Below are positions 16,982-25,430 of a DNA stretch of 51,512 bases, piece after piece (position 1 is the stretch's first letter; the number at the start of each line of letters is the position of its first letter). The position numbers and the translations under genes were made by a program. Source of the DNA: Myroides albus (GTDB taxonomy: Bacteria > Bacteroidota > Bacteroidia > Flavobacteriales > Flavobacteriaceae); contig NZ_WMJX01000020.1 of the NCBI RefSeq assembly GCF_009711045.1, positions 1-51,512 of the forward strand, given 5' to 3'. A model generated the notes under the pieces. The model did not search any database and was not told where the DNA came from. It saw only the letters and a program-made list of their open reading frames with translations.

Positions 16982-17599
16982 ATGCCATTAATTCAAGTGA
17001 TCGAACATTCAGCTGATGTTAAAGCCTATGTTTGGAAAGTAGAGGAGTCAATAGAGGAGTTGTTGGCTGGTTTGCGTTTAAGAGTAGAAACTCAAAAGCG
17101 TTTGCAAGGGATGAAATCGCAAGTACATCAAAAGGGGTTTTTAGCTATAAGACAACTTTTGAATGGAATTGGCTACAGTGATTTTGATTTGCTTTATGAT
17201 GGAAATGGAAAACCTTATTTGATTGATGGGAAATTTATTTCAATCTCGCATTCATTTGAGTATGCTACTATCATTGTGGGTAATGTCTCTGTAGGTATCG
17301 ATGTTGAAAAAATTAGAGAGAAGATATTTCGCATTGCAGAAAAGTTTTGTAATGACGAAGAACTTCTTTTTGTGGGCAAGAGTGAACATCCAATCAATGT
17401 TTTGACTAAGATATGGTGTGCAAAAGAAGCCATGTTTAAAATGTGTGATTCGAAGGGAATTAGTTTTAAAGATCATATGCATGTAACTTTCGATGGTAAG
17501 GCAAGTGTAAAAGGAGATAGTATTAATAAGGATTTTTGTTACTATACTGTTAATTTATCGGGCTTTACTTTAGTTTATGCAATTGAGCAGTTAAAGTAG
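16982..17599 (+). CDS. 4'-phosphopantetheinyl transferase superfamily protein
   Basis: The 205-residue protein has the Sfp-type motifs VGIDVEKIREK and WCAKEAMFKM, which bind Mg2+ and coenzyme A. The family transfers phosphopantetheine from CoA to a carrier-protein serine. Whether it serves fatty-acid ACP or a secondary carrier is not visible; no carrier gene is adjacent. The ATG at 16982 is preferred because a promoter element lies between it and the upstream TTG. Confidence 0.88.
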   Translation: MPLIQVIEHSADVKAYVWKVEESIEELLAGLRLRVETQKRLQGMKSQVHQKGFLAIRQLLNGIGYSDFDLLYDGNGKPYLIDGKFISISHSFEYATIIVGNVSVGIDVEKIREKIFRIAEKFCNDEELLFVGKSEHPINVLTKIWCAKEAMFKMCDSKGISFKDHMHVTFDGKASVKGDSINKDFCYYTVNLSGFTLVYAIEQLK

Positions 17600-17649
17600 T
17601 ATTGTAAATTGTAATCTTTTTGTATTTTCGTCAAAATATTAAATGGTAT

Positions 17650-18360
17650 ATGGAGAATAATTTAGATTTTGCAACACCTGTTGCTTTAGAGTCAGAAGCA
17701 GTTAGAATACAATTCTATAAGAGAACTTATGGAAGTTTGGCTTTAGGGGTACTTCTATTTGTGATTTTTGAAGCTGTTTTATTAAACACGCCTTTAGTTG
17801 TAGATGGTATGATGTCATTTATGGTAGATACTAAGTACGCATGGTTAATGATTTTAGGAGCTTTTATGGGAGTTAGCTATATCGCTCAAAACTTAGCTTA
17901 TAATTCTGCAAGCAAGCCAAAACAATATGCTGGATACGCGTTGTATATTTTGGCACAAGCTTTTCTTTTTGTTCCTCTAATGGTAATAGCTGTTAGTAAA
18001 ACAGGAGACTTTTCGCTTGTTTCTCAAGCAGGTGTAATGACTTTAGCGTTATTTGGTGGATTGACAGGAGTAGTATTTGCTACTAATGCGAATTTTTCAA
18101 TCTTAAGATCAATAATAACAATTGGATCATTTTTAGCTTTAGGAGTTATAGTAGCTGGAATCTTGTTTGGATTTAGTATTGGTTTATGGTTTTCTTTTGC
18201 TATGGTTGCCTTAGCATCTGCAGCTATTTTATACGATACTTGGCAGGTTAAAAATAAGTTTGCGGCAGATCAATATGTTGCAGCTTCTTTGTCTTTATTT
18301 GCCTCTCTGATGCTGTTATTGTGGTATATCCTAAATATACTATCTGGTAGAAATAATTAA
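17650..18360 (+). CDS. Bax inhibitor-1/YccA family membrane protein
   Basis: The 236-residue protein has seven hydrophobic segments and the late acidic segment AAILYDTWQVKNKF typical of BI-1/YccA (UPF0005) proteins. Family members are pH-sensitive calcium-leak channels or modulators of membrane protein turnover (YccA inhibits FtsH in E. coli). The ATG at 17650 follows a promoter-like TATTTTCG at 17623-17630 and is preferred over a TTG at 17620. Confidence 0.88.
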   Translation: MENNLDFATPVALESEAVRIQFYKRTYGSLALGVLLFVIFEAVLLNTPLVVDGMMSFMVDTKYAWLMILGAFMGVSYIAQNLAYNSASKPKQYAGYALYILAQAFLFVPLMVIAVSKTGDFSLVSQAGVMTLALFGGLTGVVFATNANFSILRSIITIGSFLALGVIVAGILFGFSIGLWFSFAMVALASAAILYDTWQVKNKFAADQYVAASLSLFASLMLLLWYILNILSGRNN

Positions 18361-18386
18361 TATAAAAAAATATAAGTTACATTTGA

Positions 18387-18417
18387 ACCACATTATAGCT
18401 ATAATGTGGTTTTTTTA
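18387..18417 (+). terminator. Terminator after the BI-1 gene
   Basis: A perfect 26-base palindrome, AACCACATTATAG followed by its complement, is followed by a T run. Confidence 0.8.
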
Positions 18418-18442
18418 TAGTAAATAGATAATAAGTGATCTC

Positions 18443-19066
18443 ATGTTTGATTTCTTTTTTGGGGTGTATAAAGATGCTCCATTGTTACAAATTGTATTAG
18501 AGTCCATCGTTTTTCTTTTTGGAATATTAAGTGTATGGTATGCGGGTAAAGAGAATATTTTAGTTTATCCTACCGGAATAATAGCTACTGTTATTAGTGT
18601 TTATCTTTTATACGTAGCTGGTTATTTGGGTGATATGATTTTGAATGGATACTATTCAATTATGAGTGTATTCGGTTGGTATAATTGGTCACGGGTAGAG
18701 AACAATGAAAAAGTTTTAAAGATAAGTAGAACAAATTCAAGGGAGAAAGTCATCGGTTTAGCTATCTTTTTAGTAACTCTTGTTGTCATTTACGTTGTTT
18801 ATACTTTAGTTGGTAATAAGATTGAACCAGAGAATTACATTGATATTTTTACTTCAGGTGTGTTCTTTACGGGTATGTATTTTATGGCTTTAAAGAAGAT
18901 AGAGAATTGGACTTTATGGATTTTTGCTGATCTTATTTCTATACCTCTTTATGCTTATAGAGGTCTGGGGATTTTAGCGGTTCAATTTGCTATCTTTACA
19001 GTAATGGCTACGATGGCTTATATTTCGTGGTATAAAATTTTGGAAAATGATAAGAGAAATAATTGA
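18443..19066 (+). CDS. pnuC: PnuC-family vitamin transporter (nicotinamide riboside or thiamine)
   Basis: The 207-residue inner-membrane protein shows the PnuC pattern: FGILSVWYAGKENILVYPTG, then GYYSIMSVFGWYNWSR, and the late ENWTLWIFADLISIPLYAY segment with its WxxW. PnuC-type facilitators take up nicotinamide riboside; close relatives (PnuT) take up thiamine. A TPP riboswitch and receptor gene begin about 1.2 kb downstream, so thiamine transport is a real alternative, but no riboswitch is seen before this gene. It overlaps arfB by 20 bp. Confidence 0.85.
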   Translation: MFDFFFGVYKDAPLLQIVLESIVFLFGILSVWYAGKENILVYPTGIIATVISVYLLYVAGYLGDMILNGYYSIMSVFGWYNWSRVENNEKVLKISRTNSREKVIGLAIFLVTLVVIYVVYTLVGNKIEPENYIDIFTSGVFFTGMYFMALKKIENWTLWIFADLISIPLYAYRGLGILAVQFAIFTVMATMAYISWYKILENDKRNN

Positions 19067-19445
19067 AAAGGAATGTGATTTTAAAGCAGTTCGAAGTGGT
19101 GGTGCTGGAGGTCAGCATGTAAATAAAGTATCTTCAAAAGTTGTACTTTTTTGGAATGCAAAGTTATCTCAAGGTATCACTAACGAAGAGAGGGAACTTC
19201 TTTTTGAACGTCTGAAAAATAGATTTAATAAAGAAGGAATCTTGATTATTGAAGCAGATACTACACGTAGTCAAATTAAGAATAGAGAAATAGTTATCCA
19301 AAAGCTTTTTGACTTGTTGAGTAAAGGATTAGCAACTCAAAAAGAGAGAAAGGCAACAAAAACACCTAAACGCATAGTGCAAAAGAGAAAGGAAACAAAG
19401 GAAAAAATCTCACTTAAAAAAGCTTTGCGAAAGCGTATTTTTTAA
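19047..19445 (+). CDS. arfB: Alternative ribosome-rescue factor ArfB
   Basis: The 132-residue protein has the release-factor motif VRSGGAGGQHVNKVSSKV, including GGQ, and a basic C-terminal tail (KKALRKRIF) that reaches into the mRNA channel of stalled ribosomes. ArfB hydrolyses peptidyl-tRNA on non-stop complexes. It starts 20 bp inside pnuC in another frame, which suggests translational coupling. Confidence 0.95.
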   Translation: MIREIIEKECDFKAVRSGGAGGQHVNKVSSKVVLFWNAKLSQGITNEERELLFERLKNRFNKEGILIIEADTTRSQIKNREIVIQKLFDLLSKGLATQKERKATKTPKRIVQKRKETKEKISLKKALRKRIF

Positions 19446-19472
19446 TGATTTGATAATATAGAATAGCAAATT

Positions 19473-19485
19473 GATAATGATTATC
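19473..19485. promoter_or_regulatory. Fur-box-like palindrome
   Basis: GATAAT-G-ATTATC is a perfect 6-1-6 inverted repeat matching the classical Fur-box half sites. It ends 60 bp before the glycosyltransferase ATG and 26 bp upstream of a -7-like TATTATTG (19511-19518), so it would overlap the -33 region. Confidence 0.4.
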
Positions 19486-19545
19486 TAACATTCAAAAAGG
19501 GGATTAACAGTATTATTGGTATAGAATATTTAAGCGAATAAATAG

Positions 19546-20226
19546 ATGATACCGAAGATAATACACCTGTGTTGGTTTGGAAAAAAACCATATTCTGATA
19601 AAGTACAAATGTGTTTAAACTCATTTCACAAGTATTTACCTGAATACGAGATTATGTTTTGGAATGAAGACAACTTTGATGTAACTGAGCTAAAATTTGT
19701 CCAGGAAGCCTATGCTGAGAAGAAATATGCTTTTGTATCTGATGTTTGTCGATTACACGCTTTAAAATTGCATGGAGGAGTTTATTTTGATACTGATGTT
19801 GAAGTGCTTCAAGAGTTGGATTCTTTTTTAGACTTTAGCTTTTTTTGTGGTTTTGAATCGGATAAACTTTTAAGTACCGCTGTTATTGGTGCGGTTCCAA
19901 ATCACCCAATTATAAATGAATTATTAGATTTTTATAGTAATAAGACTTTTTATAGAAAGTACCACCCTTATAAGAAATACTACACTACGCCGAATACAAT
20001 TCACGTCACTAAGAAGATTAAGGAAAAAGGTTTAGTATTAGAGGATAGGATGCAGAGGTTAGCAAATAATGTAGCTATATTTCCCACTTCGTATTTTAGT
20101 CCTATATGTACAAAAACAGGTGTATGTCATTTAACAGATAATACCTTTACAATTCACCATTTTACTGGTTCGTGGCAAGGTGGTAAAAATCGCAAGGAAT
20201 GGATAAAGTCTTTCTTTGGTTTGTAA
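19546..20226 (+). CDS. GT32-type glycosyltransferase
   Basis: The 226-residue protein begins IPKIIHLCWFG and contains FVSDVCRLHALKLHGGVYFDTDVEVL, which includes the DxD sugar-nucleotide site, as in GT32 (OCH1/TcdA-TcdB-type) transferases. It lacks a signal peptide and probably acts on the cytoplasmic side of surface polysaccharide assembly. Donor and acceptor are unknown. It stands alone, with no polysaccharide cluster nearby, and has a Fur-box-like palindrome upstream. Confidence 0.85.
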   Translation: MIPKIIHLCWFGKKPYSDKVQMCLNSFHKYLPEYEIMFWNEDNFDVTELKFVQEAYAEKKYAFVSDVCRLHALKLHGGVYFDTDVEVLQELDSFLDFSFFCGFESDKLLSTAVIGAVPNHPIINELLDFYSNKTFYRKYHPYKKYYTTPNTIHVTKKIKEKGLVLEDRMQRLANNVAIFPTSYFSPICTKTGVCHLTDNTFTIHHFTGSWQGGKNRKEWIKSFFGL

Positions 20227-20242
20227 ATGAAAGAAGAGTGCC

Positions 20243-20250
20243 TATATTTG
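20243..20250 (+). promoter_or_regulatory. -7 promoter element before the TPP riboswitch
   Basis: TATATTTG is an exact TAnnTTTG match about 15 bases before the riboswitch core. Confidence 0.6.
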
Positions 20251-20259
20251 CAACATAAA

Positions 20260-20335
20260 ATCTCAAAGGGGTGCCTTACGGCTGAGATCATACCCATAGA
20301 ACCTGGGCGGGTAATGCTGCCAAGGGAGTAAACAA
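20260..20335 (+). promoter_or_regulatory. TPP riboswitch (THI element)
   Basis: The conserved core is clear: GGGGTGCC, GCTGAGA, ATACCC, GAACCTG, GGGTAATGCTGCCAAGGGA. It binds thiamine pyrophosphate and lowers expression of the downstream gene. About 90 bases separate it from the receptor ATG, with no strong terminator in between, so control may be on translation. Confidence 0.97.
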
Positions 20336-20422
20336 CATTTCTTTGTTGTAATGGAATAAGTGTAATTATTAATCAATAGAAATAATTGCCCCTTTTATTT
20401 GTGAAAAATACTTTTTTTACGA

Positions 20423-22573
20423 ATGAAAAATAAATTTTCAAAATCATTTTTAGTGTGTGGCCTTGCCATAAGTCTACCTGTATTTGGGGTGGCTCAAGAG
20501 AAAGTAGTAAATGATAGCATTCAGCATACTGCCTTGAATGAAATCGTGTTGTCAGCTACTCATATTGATGAGAAAACACCTATCGCTTTTACAAATGTTA
20601 GTAAACGTGAATTAAGCAAACGCAATTTGGGTCAAGATATCCCTTCATTGTTAGGTCTTTTGCCTTCTGTTGTTACAACTACTGATGCTGGTGCTGGTAT
20701 AGGGTATTCAAGTTTTCGAGTTAGGGGGTCTGACGCTACTCGTGTCAATGTGACCTTGAATGGTATTCCTTATAACGATGGTGAGTCTCAAGGATCTTTC
20801 TGGGTGAATATGCCTGATTTTACTTCTTCTGTACAAAATATCCAATTGCAAAGAGGTGTTGGTACATCAACTAATGGAGCTGCTGCATTTGGTGCAAGTT
20901 TAAACCTTAATACAGATGAGTTTTCACATGAAGCTAATGGTGAAATTTCAAATAGCTTTGGTAGTTATAATACAAGGAAATCAACTGCTAAGTTTAGTAC
21001 AGGGTTAATCAACAACAAATTTGAGTTGGCAGGTAGATTGTCTGATATGAAGTCAGATGGATATATCGATAGAGCCTCGGCAGATATGAAATCATACTTT
21101 TTACAAGGGGCTTATGTGGGTGAAACTACTATGATTAAAGCACTGGTTTTTGGAGGTAAGCAAAAAACGTATCAAGCGTGGAGTGGAGTTTATCAAGATG
21201 ACCTTGATAAATACGGTAGACGTTATAACCCTGCAGGAAAGTATAAGGATGATAATGGAAACGAGCAGTTTTATAAGAATGAAACGGATAATTATATTCA
21301 AAAACACTATCAACTTCACTGGACTGAAAGATGGAACGACGCATGGTCTTCTAACGTCTCTTTACATTATACGAAGGGAGATGGTTATTACGAAAATTAT
21401 AAAAAGAAGCAAGATTTAGAAAGTTATGGACTATCTCCTGTAATCGTTGATGGAAAGGATATTCGCGAGAGTGACTTGATAAGACGCAAACACTTGGATA
21501 ATCACTTTTATGGAATGGTTTTCAATACTAAGTACGCTACGGATAAGCTTAGTGTAGTTTTAGGTGGGGGAGCGAATAAGTATGAAGGTGATCACTTTGG
21601 AGAAATACTATGGGTAAAGGAAGCGGTAAAGCATTCGTACAAACAGGAATATTATCGCGATGATGCTGTTAAAACAGATATGAATTTCTATGCTAAAGCA
21701 ACTTGGCAATTTGTTGATAAGTGGAGTCTGTTTGGAGATATGCAGTATAGGAGGGTTACCTATGAAGCTAATGGAATTGAAACAGGGCTTGTAAATGACA
21801 AGTTTAACTTCTTTAATCCTAAAGGAGGAATAACTTACCAATTGGATAATCAGAATCAGTTTTACTTTTCTTATGCTCGTGCAAATAGAGAGCCGAATAG
21901 AAAAGATTATGAAGGACTTGGAAAGCCCAAAGCGGAGAAATTAAATGATTATGAATTAGGATGGCGTCACAAAGGAGAGAGAGCCTCAATCAATGTGAAT
22001 GCTTATTTGATGGATTATAAAGATCAATTGATACTTACAGGAGAAATCAATGACGTAGGGGGGATGTTGAGAGCTAATAGTGGTGATAGTTATAGGCTTG
22101 GACTTGAGGTCGAAGCAAATGTAAAAGTCTTAGATAAAGTGTATTGGTCTCCGAGTTTAACTATAAGCACAAATAAGAATAAGAACTTTAAGACAAACAT
22201 AGACGAACAATCAGTTAATTTAGGAACGACTAATATCGCTTTTTCTCCTGATTTTATAGCGTCGAATACACTGACTTATCTGCCTATAAAGGGTATGAGT
22301 GTTTCTTTGTTAACTAAGTTTGTAGGGGAGCAATATATGGCTAATATAGATGCTAAAGAGTCTAAGTTGGATTCCTATTTTATTAATGATTTAAATGCGA
22401 CCTACGAGTTCCCTATTAAAGGATGGGTAAAGTCTATAGGGGTATCAGTTTTAGCAAATAATATTTTTAATGTCAAGTATATATCAAATGGATATTATGA
22501 TACTGATTGGGGACCTGCTTATTATTCCCAAGCAGAGTTTAATATTTTAGGTGGGGTAACAATTAAGTTTTAA
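20423..22573 (+). CDS. TonB-dependent receptor, probably for thiamine
   Basis: The 716-residue outer-membrane protein has a signal peptide (cleavage near VAQ|EK, residue 25), a plug domain (about 40-165; SSFRVRGSDATRVNVTLNGIPYNDGESQG) and a 22-strand barrel ending in Phe. The TPP riboswitch immediately upstream indicates that it imports thiamine or a thiamine compound using TonB energy. Similar riboswitch-controlled receptors are known in Bacteroidota. No inner-membrane transporter follows; the PnuC homologue upstream could be the partner. Confidence 0.93.
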   Translation: MKNKFSKSFLVCGLAISLPVFGVAQEKVVNDSIQHTALNEIVLSATHIDEKTPIAFTNVSKRELSKRNLGQDIPSLLGLLPSVVTTTDAGAGIGYSSFRVRGSDATRVNVTLNGIPYNDGESQGSFWVNMPDFTSSVQNIQLQRGVGTSTNGAAAFGASLNLNTDEFSHEANGEISNSFGSYNTRKSTAKFSTGLINNKFELAGRLSDMKSDGYIDRASADMKSYFLQGAYVGETTMIKALVFGGKQKTYQAWSGVYQDDLDKYGRRYNPAGKYKDDNGNEQFYKNETDNYIQKHYQLHWTERWNDAWSSNVSLHYTKGDGYYENYKKKQDLESYGLSPVIVDGKDIRESDLIRRKHLDNHFYGMVFNTKYATDKLSVVLGGGANKYEGDHFGEILWVKEAVKHSYKQEYYRDDAVKTDMNFYAKATWQFVDKWSLFGDMQYRRVTYEANGIETGLVNDKFNFFNPKGGITYQLDNQNQFYFSYARANREPNRKDYEGLGKPKAEKLNDYELGWRHKGERASINVNAYLMDYKDQLILTGEINDVGGMLRANSGDSYRLGLEVEANVKVLDKVYWSPSLTISTNKNKNFKTNIDEQSVNLGTTNIAFSPDFIASNTLTYLPIKGMSVSLLTKFVGEQYMANIDAKESKLDSYFINDLNATYEFPIKGWVKSIGVSVLANNIFNVKYISNGYYDTDWGPAYYSQAEFNILGGVTIKF

Positions 22574-22604
22574 AACGCTGAAATAAGAGTTGTGGATTAA
22601 TAAA

Positions 22605-22634
22605 AGAAAGAGGTTTAAAAAACCTCTTTTTTTA
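22605..22634. terminator. Bidirectional terminator
   Basis: Arms AAAGAGGTT and AACCTCTTT around an A-rich loop are followed by T residues on the plus strand and preceded by A residues. It serves the receptor gene and the converging lipoprotein gene. Confidence 0.75.
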
Positions 22635-23108
22635 TTAATATTTTACATAGATAACGTCTCCTTTTTTTTGGGTATCAGGATAAGCCTTTAAAGCATATTT
22701 AAGCTTAATTCCTACAGGTCTCCCCCAAGCTCCTGTAGCTATATCGTAAGAAACTTTCTCTCCATTATGCAGATGTGTTGCAGTACAATAGAAAAATGTT
22801 TTGCGAGTAGGGTCTTGAATAAGTATGGAAGAACCATCTGCTTGTATATGGTGATTGGGGCAAGTTAGTTCATAACTGTAATATTCATTCATTCCATTTG
22901 ACGAGTAAATAGCTACACCTGAAATACCTGCTTGAGCTGACCGATCTACGTAGACTCCACCTGGATATCTTAAGTTATCAGCATAGGATAAGGGAATACT
23001 TAAACTTACATTCTGACTTGGTAGATAGGGATTTGAATTATTGATATCACTTTTTGAACAGCTTGTTATTAAGACTATTGTGGTAAAAAGCACTAATGTT
23101 TTTTTCAT
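22635..23108 (-). CDS. Rieske-like lipoprotein with altered ligand spacing
   Basis: The 157-residue protein has a lipoprotein signal (LITSCSK, Cys17). The mature part resembles small Rieske-fold proteins of Flavobacteria: a CPNHH segment (83-87) and CTATHLH (108-114). A true Rieske site is CxH...CxxH; here spacings are CxxH and CxxxH, so 2Fe-2S binding is doubtful. Function is unknown. Confidence 0.6.
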   Translation of the reverse strand: MKKTLVLFTTIVLITSCSKSDINNSNPYLPSQNVSLSIPLSYADNLRYPGGVYVDRSAQAGISGVAIYSSNGMNEYYSYELTCPNHHIQADGSSILIQDPTRKTFFYCTATHLHNGEKVSYDIATGAWGRPVGIKLKYALKAYPDTQKKGDVIYVKY

Positions 23109-23141
23109 TGTCTAAATATTTGTAAAACAAATTTAATTATT

Positions 23142-23149
23142 TAACTTTG
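23142..23149 (+). promoter_or_regulatory. greA: -7 promoter element of greA
   Basis: TAACTTTG matches TAnnTTTG exactly. Transcription would begin near 23155, upstream of the hairpin at 23211-23236. Confidence 0.5.
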
Positions 23150-23210
23150 ACAAAGTGTTGAAGGACACAGTTAATAACATAGAAACGTAAAAAAAATACA
23201 ATATTGTAAG

Positions 23211-23236
23211 AAATCCCGTATTTATGGGATTTTTTC
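23211..23236 (+). terminator. greA: Terminator-like hairpin in the greA leader
   Basis: Arms AAATCCC (23211-23217) and GGGATTT (23226-23232) are followed by TTTTC. It lies between the promoter element at 23142 and the greA ATG at 23258. A 12-bp perfect palindrome TACAATATTGTA (23197-23208) precedes it. It may attenuate greA or release a short leader RNA. Confidence 0.6.
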
Positions 23237-23257
23237 TATTTATATAAACCATTAATT

Positions 23258-23734
23258 ATGAGTAAGATTTCGTATTATACTGCTGAAGGACTAAAGAAAT
23301 TGAAAGACGAATTAGAGCAGTTAAAAAGTGTTGAGCGTCCGAAGGCTTCTCAAGCAATTGCTGAAGCTAGAGACAAGGGAGATTTATCGGAAAATGCGGA
23401 GTACGATGCAGCTAAGGAAGCACAAGGTTTATTGGAACTTAAAATTGCTAAATTAGAAGAAGTTGTTGCTAGTGCAAGATTAATTGATGAATCACAGTTA
23501 GATAATTCTAAAGTGTTAGTATTATCTAAGGTTAAGATCAAAAATCAGGCGAATGGAATGCAAATTACATATACATTAGTTGCAGAAAGTGAAGCTGATT
23601 TGAAAACTGGAAAGATATCTGTTACTTCACCTATAGGTAGAGGACTTTTAGGTAAGAGTGTAGGAGATGTTGCTGAAATTCAAGTTCCAAATGGAATTAT
23701 GAAGTTTGAGATTCTTGAGATAGGTAGAGATTAA
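23258..23734 (+). CDS. greA: Transcript cleavage factor GreA
   Basis: GreA binds the secondary channel of RNA polymerase and restarts backtracked complexes by stimulating cleavage of the transcript. The 158-residue protein has the N-terminal coiled coil with the acidic tip segment ARDKGDLSENAEYDAAKE and the C-terminal FKBP-like domain (SPIGRGLLGKSVGDVAEIQVPNG). It is followed at 16 bp by the HIT gene. Confidence 0.97.
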   Translation: MSKISYYTAEGLKKLKDELEQLKSVERPKASQAIAEARDKGDLSENAEYDAAKEAQGLLELKIAKLEEVVASARLIDESQLDNSKVLVLSKVKIKNQANGMQITYTLVAESEADLKTGKISVTSPIGRGLLGKSVGDVAEIQVPNGIMKFEILEIGRD

Positions 23735-23750
23735 TTAAAAAGATATTAAT

Positions 23751-24140
23751 ATGAGCTCAATATTTACAAAGATTATAAGTGGGGAGTTGCCTGCTTATAA
23801 AGTGGCAGAAGATGATAATTTCTTAGCTTTTTTGGACATTAATCCTAATGCTAAAGGTCATACTTTGTGTATTCCGAAGAAAGAAATAAATAAGATCTTT
23901 GACATGGATGAGGATCATTATTTAGAGCTAATGAAGTTTTCGAGAAAAGTGGCTATAGCTTTAGAAAAAGCGATACCATGTAAGCGAGTTGGTATGGCTG
24001 TTGTCGGTTTAGAAGTTCCTCATGTTCATGTGCATCTAATCCCTTTACAAGAAATGGATGATATGCGCTTTACTAAGAAGGAGAAATTAACTACAGCTGA
24101 ATTCGAGCAAGTTACTGAAGCTATTAAAGCTGCCTTGTAA
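23751..24140 (+). CDS. HIT-family nucleotide hydrolase
   Basis: The 129-residue protein has the histidine triad HVHVHLIPL and the N-terminal IFTKIISGELPAYKVAEDDNFLAFLDINP typical of the HINT branch. Such enzymes hydrolyse nucleoside phosphoramidates or related AMP conjugates. It lies 16 bp after greA and is likely cotranscribed with it. Confidence 0.93.
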   Translation: MSSIFTKIISGELPAYKVAEDDNFLAFLDINPNAKGHTLCIPKKEINKIFDMDEDHYLELMKFSRKVAIALEKAIPCKRVGMAVVGLEVPHVHVHLIPLQEMDDMRFTKKEKLTTAEFEQVTEAIKAAL

Positions 24141-24164
24141 GGGAATTGAGTTTCTAATAAAAAC

Positions 24165-24200
24165 AAAAAAGTCGATAAGAAATTATCGACTTTTTTGTTT
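24165..24200. terminator. Bidirectional terminator
   Basis: Perfect 14-bp arms AAAAAAGTCGATAA (24165-24178) and TTATCGACTTTTTT (24183-24196) with a GAAA loop end the greA-HIT unit and the converging kinase gene, whose stop codon lies in the stem. Confidence 0.9.
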
Positions 24201-25334
24201 TTTATATGTCAAGCAGAAAGTTGTGCCTTTGCCTACTTCTGAGTGATAAACTTTAATTTTTCCACTTTGAAATTGCTCTACTATTCTCTTGGTAAGTGAT
24301 AGTCCTAATCCCCAACCTCTTTTCTTGGTTGTATAGCCTGGCTCAAATATTTTTGAGTGAAGTTTCTTTGGGATCCCACTACCCGTGTCCGTAATGAATA
24401 TGTTTACAGTTTTGTTGTTATCCTGTATGAGAATGTCTAACTTACCTATACCTTTCATTGCATCAATGGCGTTTTTGATTAAGTTTTCAATTGTCCAACT
24501 GTGAAGCTCTTTGTTTAGAGGAATCATAATTGGGTAGTCAGGTAGGTTGATTGTATATTCAATTTGTTTAGAATTTCGAGGACTGAGATACTCAAAAGTC
24601 TTTCTTGTTTCTTCTACAATATCGTAGGGACTAAGTTGAGGTTTAGATCCTATTTTAGAAAAGCGATCAGCAATTGTTTGCAAGCGAGCTACATCCTTGT
24701 GAATTTCTGATGTAATCTGCTCATCTACGTTTTCAAGCTTCATTATTTCAATCCATCCGAGTAGCGAAGATAGTGGAGTTCCAATTTGATGCGCCGTTTC
24801 TTTGGCCATACCTGTCCAAAGCTTATTTTGCATAGCACTTCTATGGCTCCTATAAAAATTGAAGATAAGTACAGAGAAAAATAGAAATACTAAAACTAAT
24901 GATATTGGATAGTATTTGAGTTTAGTTAATAGGGATGAGTTACCATAATATAAATATTGGATTTCATCACCTATTTTTACTTCCATCGGAGTATTTTGTG
25001 ATTTTAATTTCTTTAAGTAATCCTGCGCTTTCTTAGGGTTGTTTACTATTCGTTCATCTACATTAATAAAGGATAATATACTGTCTTTTTCAGTAGTTTG
25101 TACAATTGGAATAGTCTTGTTCTCTGTCAGAATAAGAAGAGAGAGTCCTAAACTTGTATCGCTTAGTTTCGCATTGTATAATGTATTGGTCGTTTCCGCC
25201 CAGATGTTCATTTTAATACGTTCTTCTTCTTTGTACATTTGGAAGAAGGTATAAGTATTCCACAAAATTAGTACAAGAGTGAAAAAAGCTGCTGTTACAA
25301 GAAGCCAACGTATTATTTCCTTTTTGTTATTCAA
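24183..25334 (-). CDS. Orphan sensor histidine kinase
   Basis: The 383-residue protein has membrane segments near 10-30 and 141-160 flanking a ~110-residue periplasmic region, a dimerisation helix with the phospho-acceptor His182 in AHQIGTPLSSLLGW, and a full ATPase domain (NLIKNAIDAM, DTGSGIPKKL, RGWGLGLSLTKRIVEQ). It senses an unknown envelope signal and phosphorylates a response regulator that is not encoded next to it. Confidence 0.92.
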   Translation of the reverse strand: MNNKKEIIRWLLVTAAFFTLVLILWNTYTFFQMYKEEERIKMNIWAETTNTLYNAKLSDTSLGLSLLILTENKTIPIVQTTEKDSILSFINVDERIVNNPKKAQDYLKKLKSQNTPMEVKIGDEIQYLYYGNSSLLTKLKYYPISLVLVFLFFSVLIFNFYRSHRSAMQNKLWTGMAKETAHQIGTPLSSLLGWIEIMKLENVDEQITSEIHKDVARLQTIADRFSKIGSKPQLSPYDIVEETRKTFEYLSPRNSKQIEYTINLPDYPIMIPLNKELHSWTIENLIKNAIDAMKGIGKLDILIQDNNKTVNIFITDTGSGIPKKLHSKIFEPGYTTKKRGWGLGLSLTKRIVEQFQSGKIKVYHSEVGKGTTFCLTYKKQKSR

Positions 25335-25430
25335 TTGCGTATTATTATTAGCGTATATAAAAGTATGTAAATTAAACGAGAAAGTTCTTTTAGAATTGTA
25401 TCCTTATAAAATTTTCCCTTTCTAAAAGCT

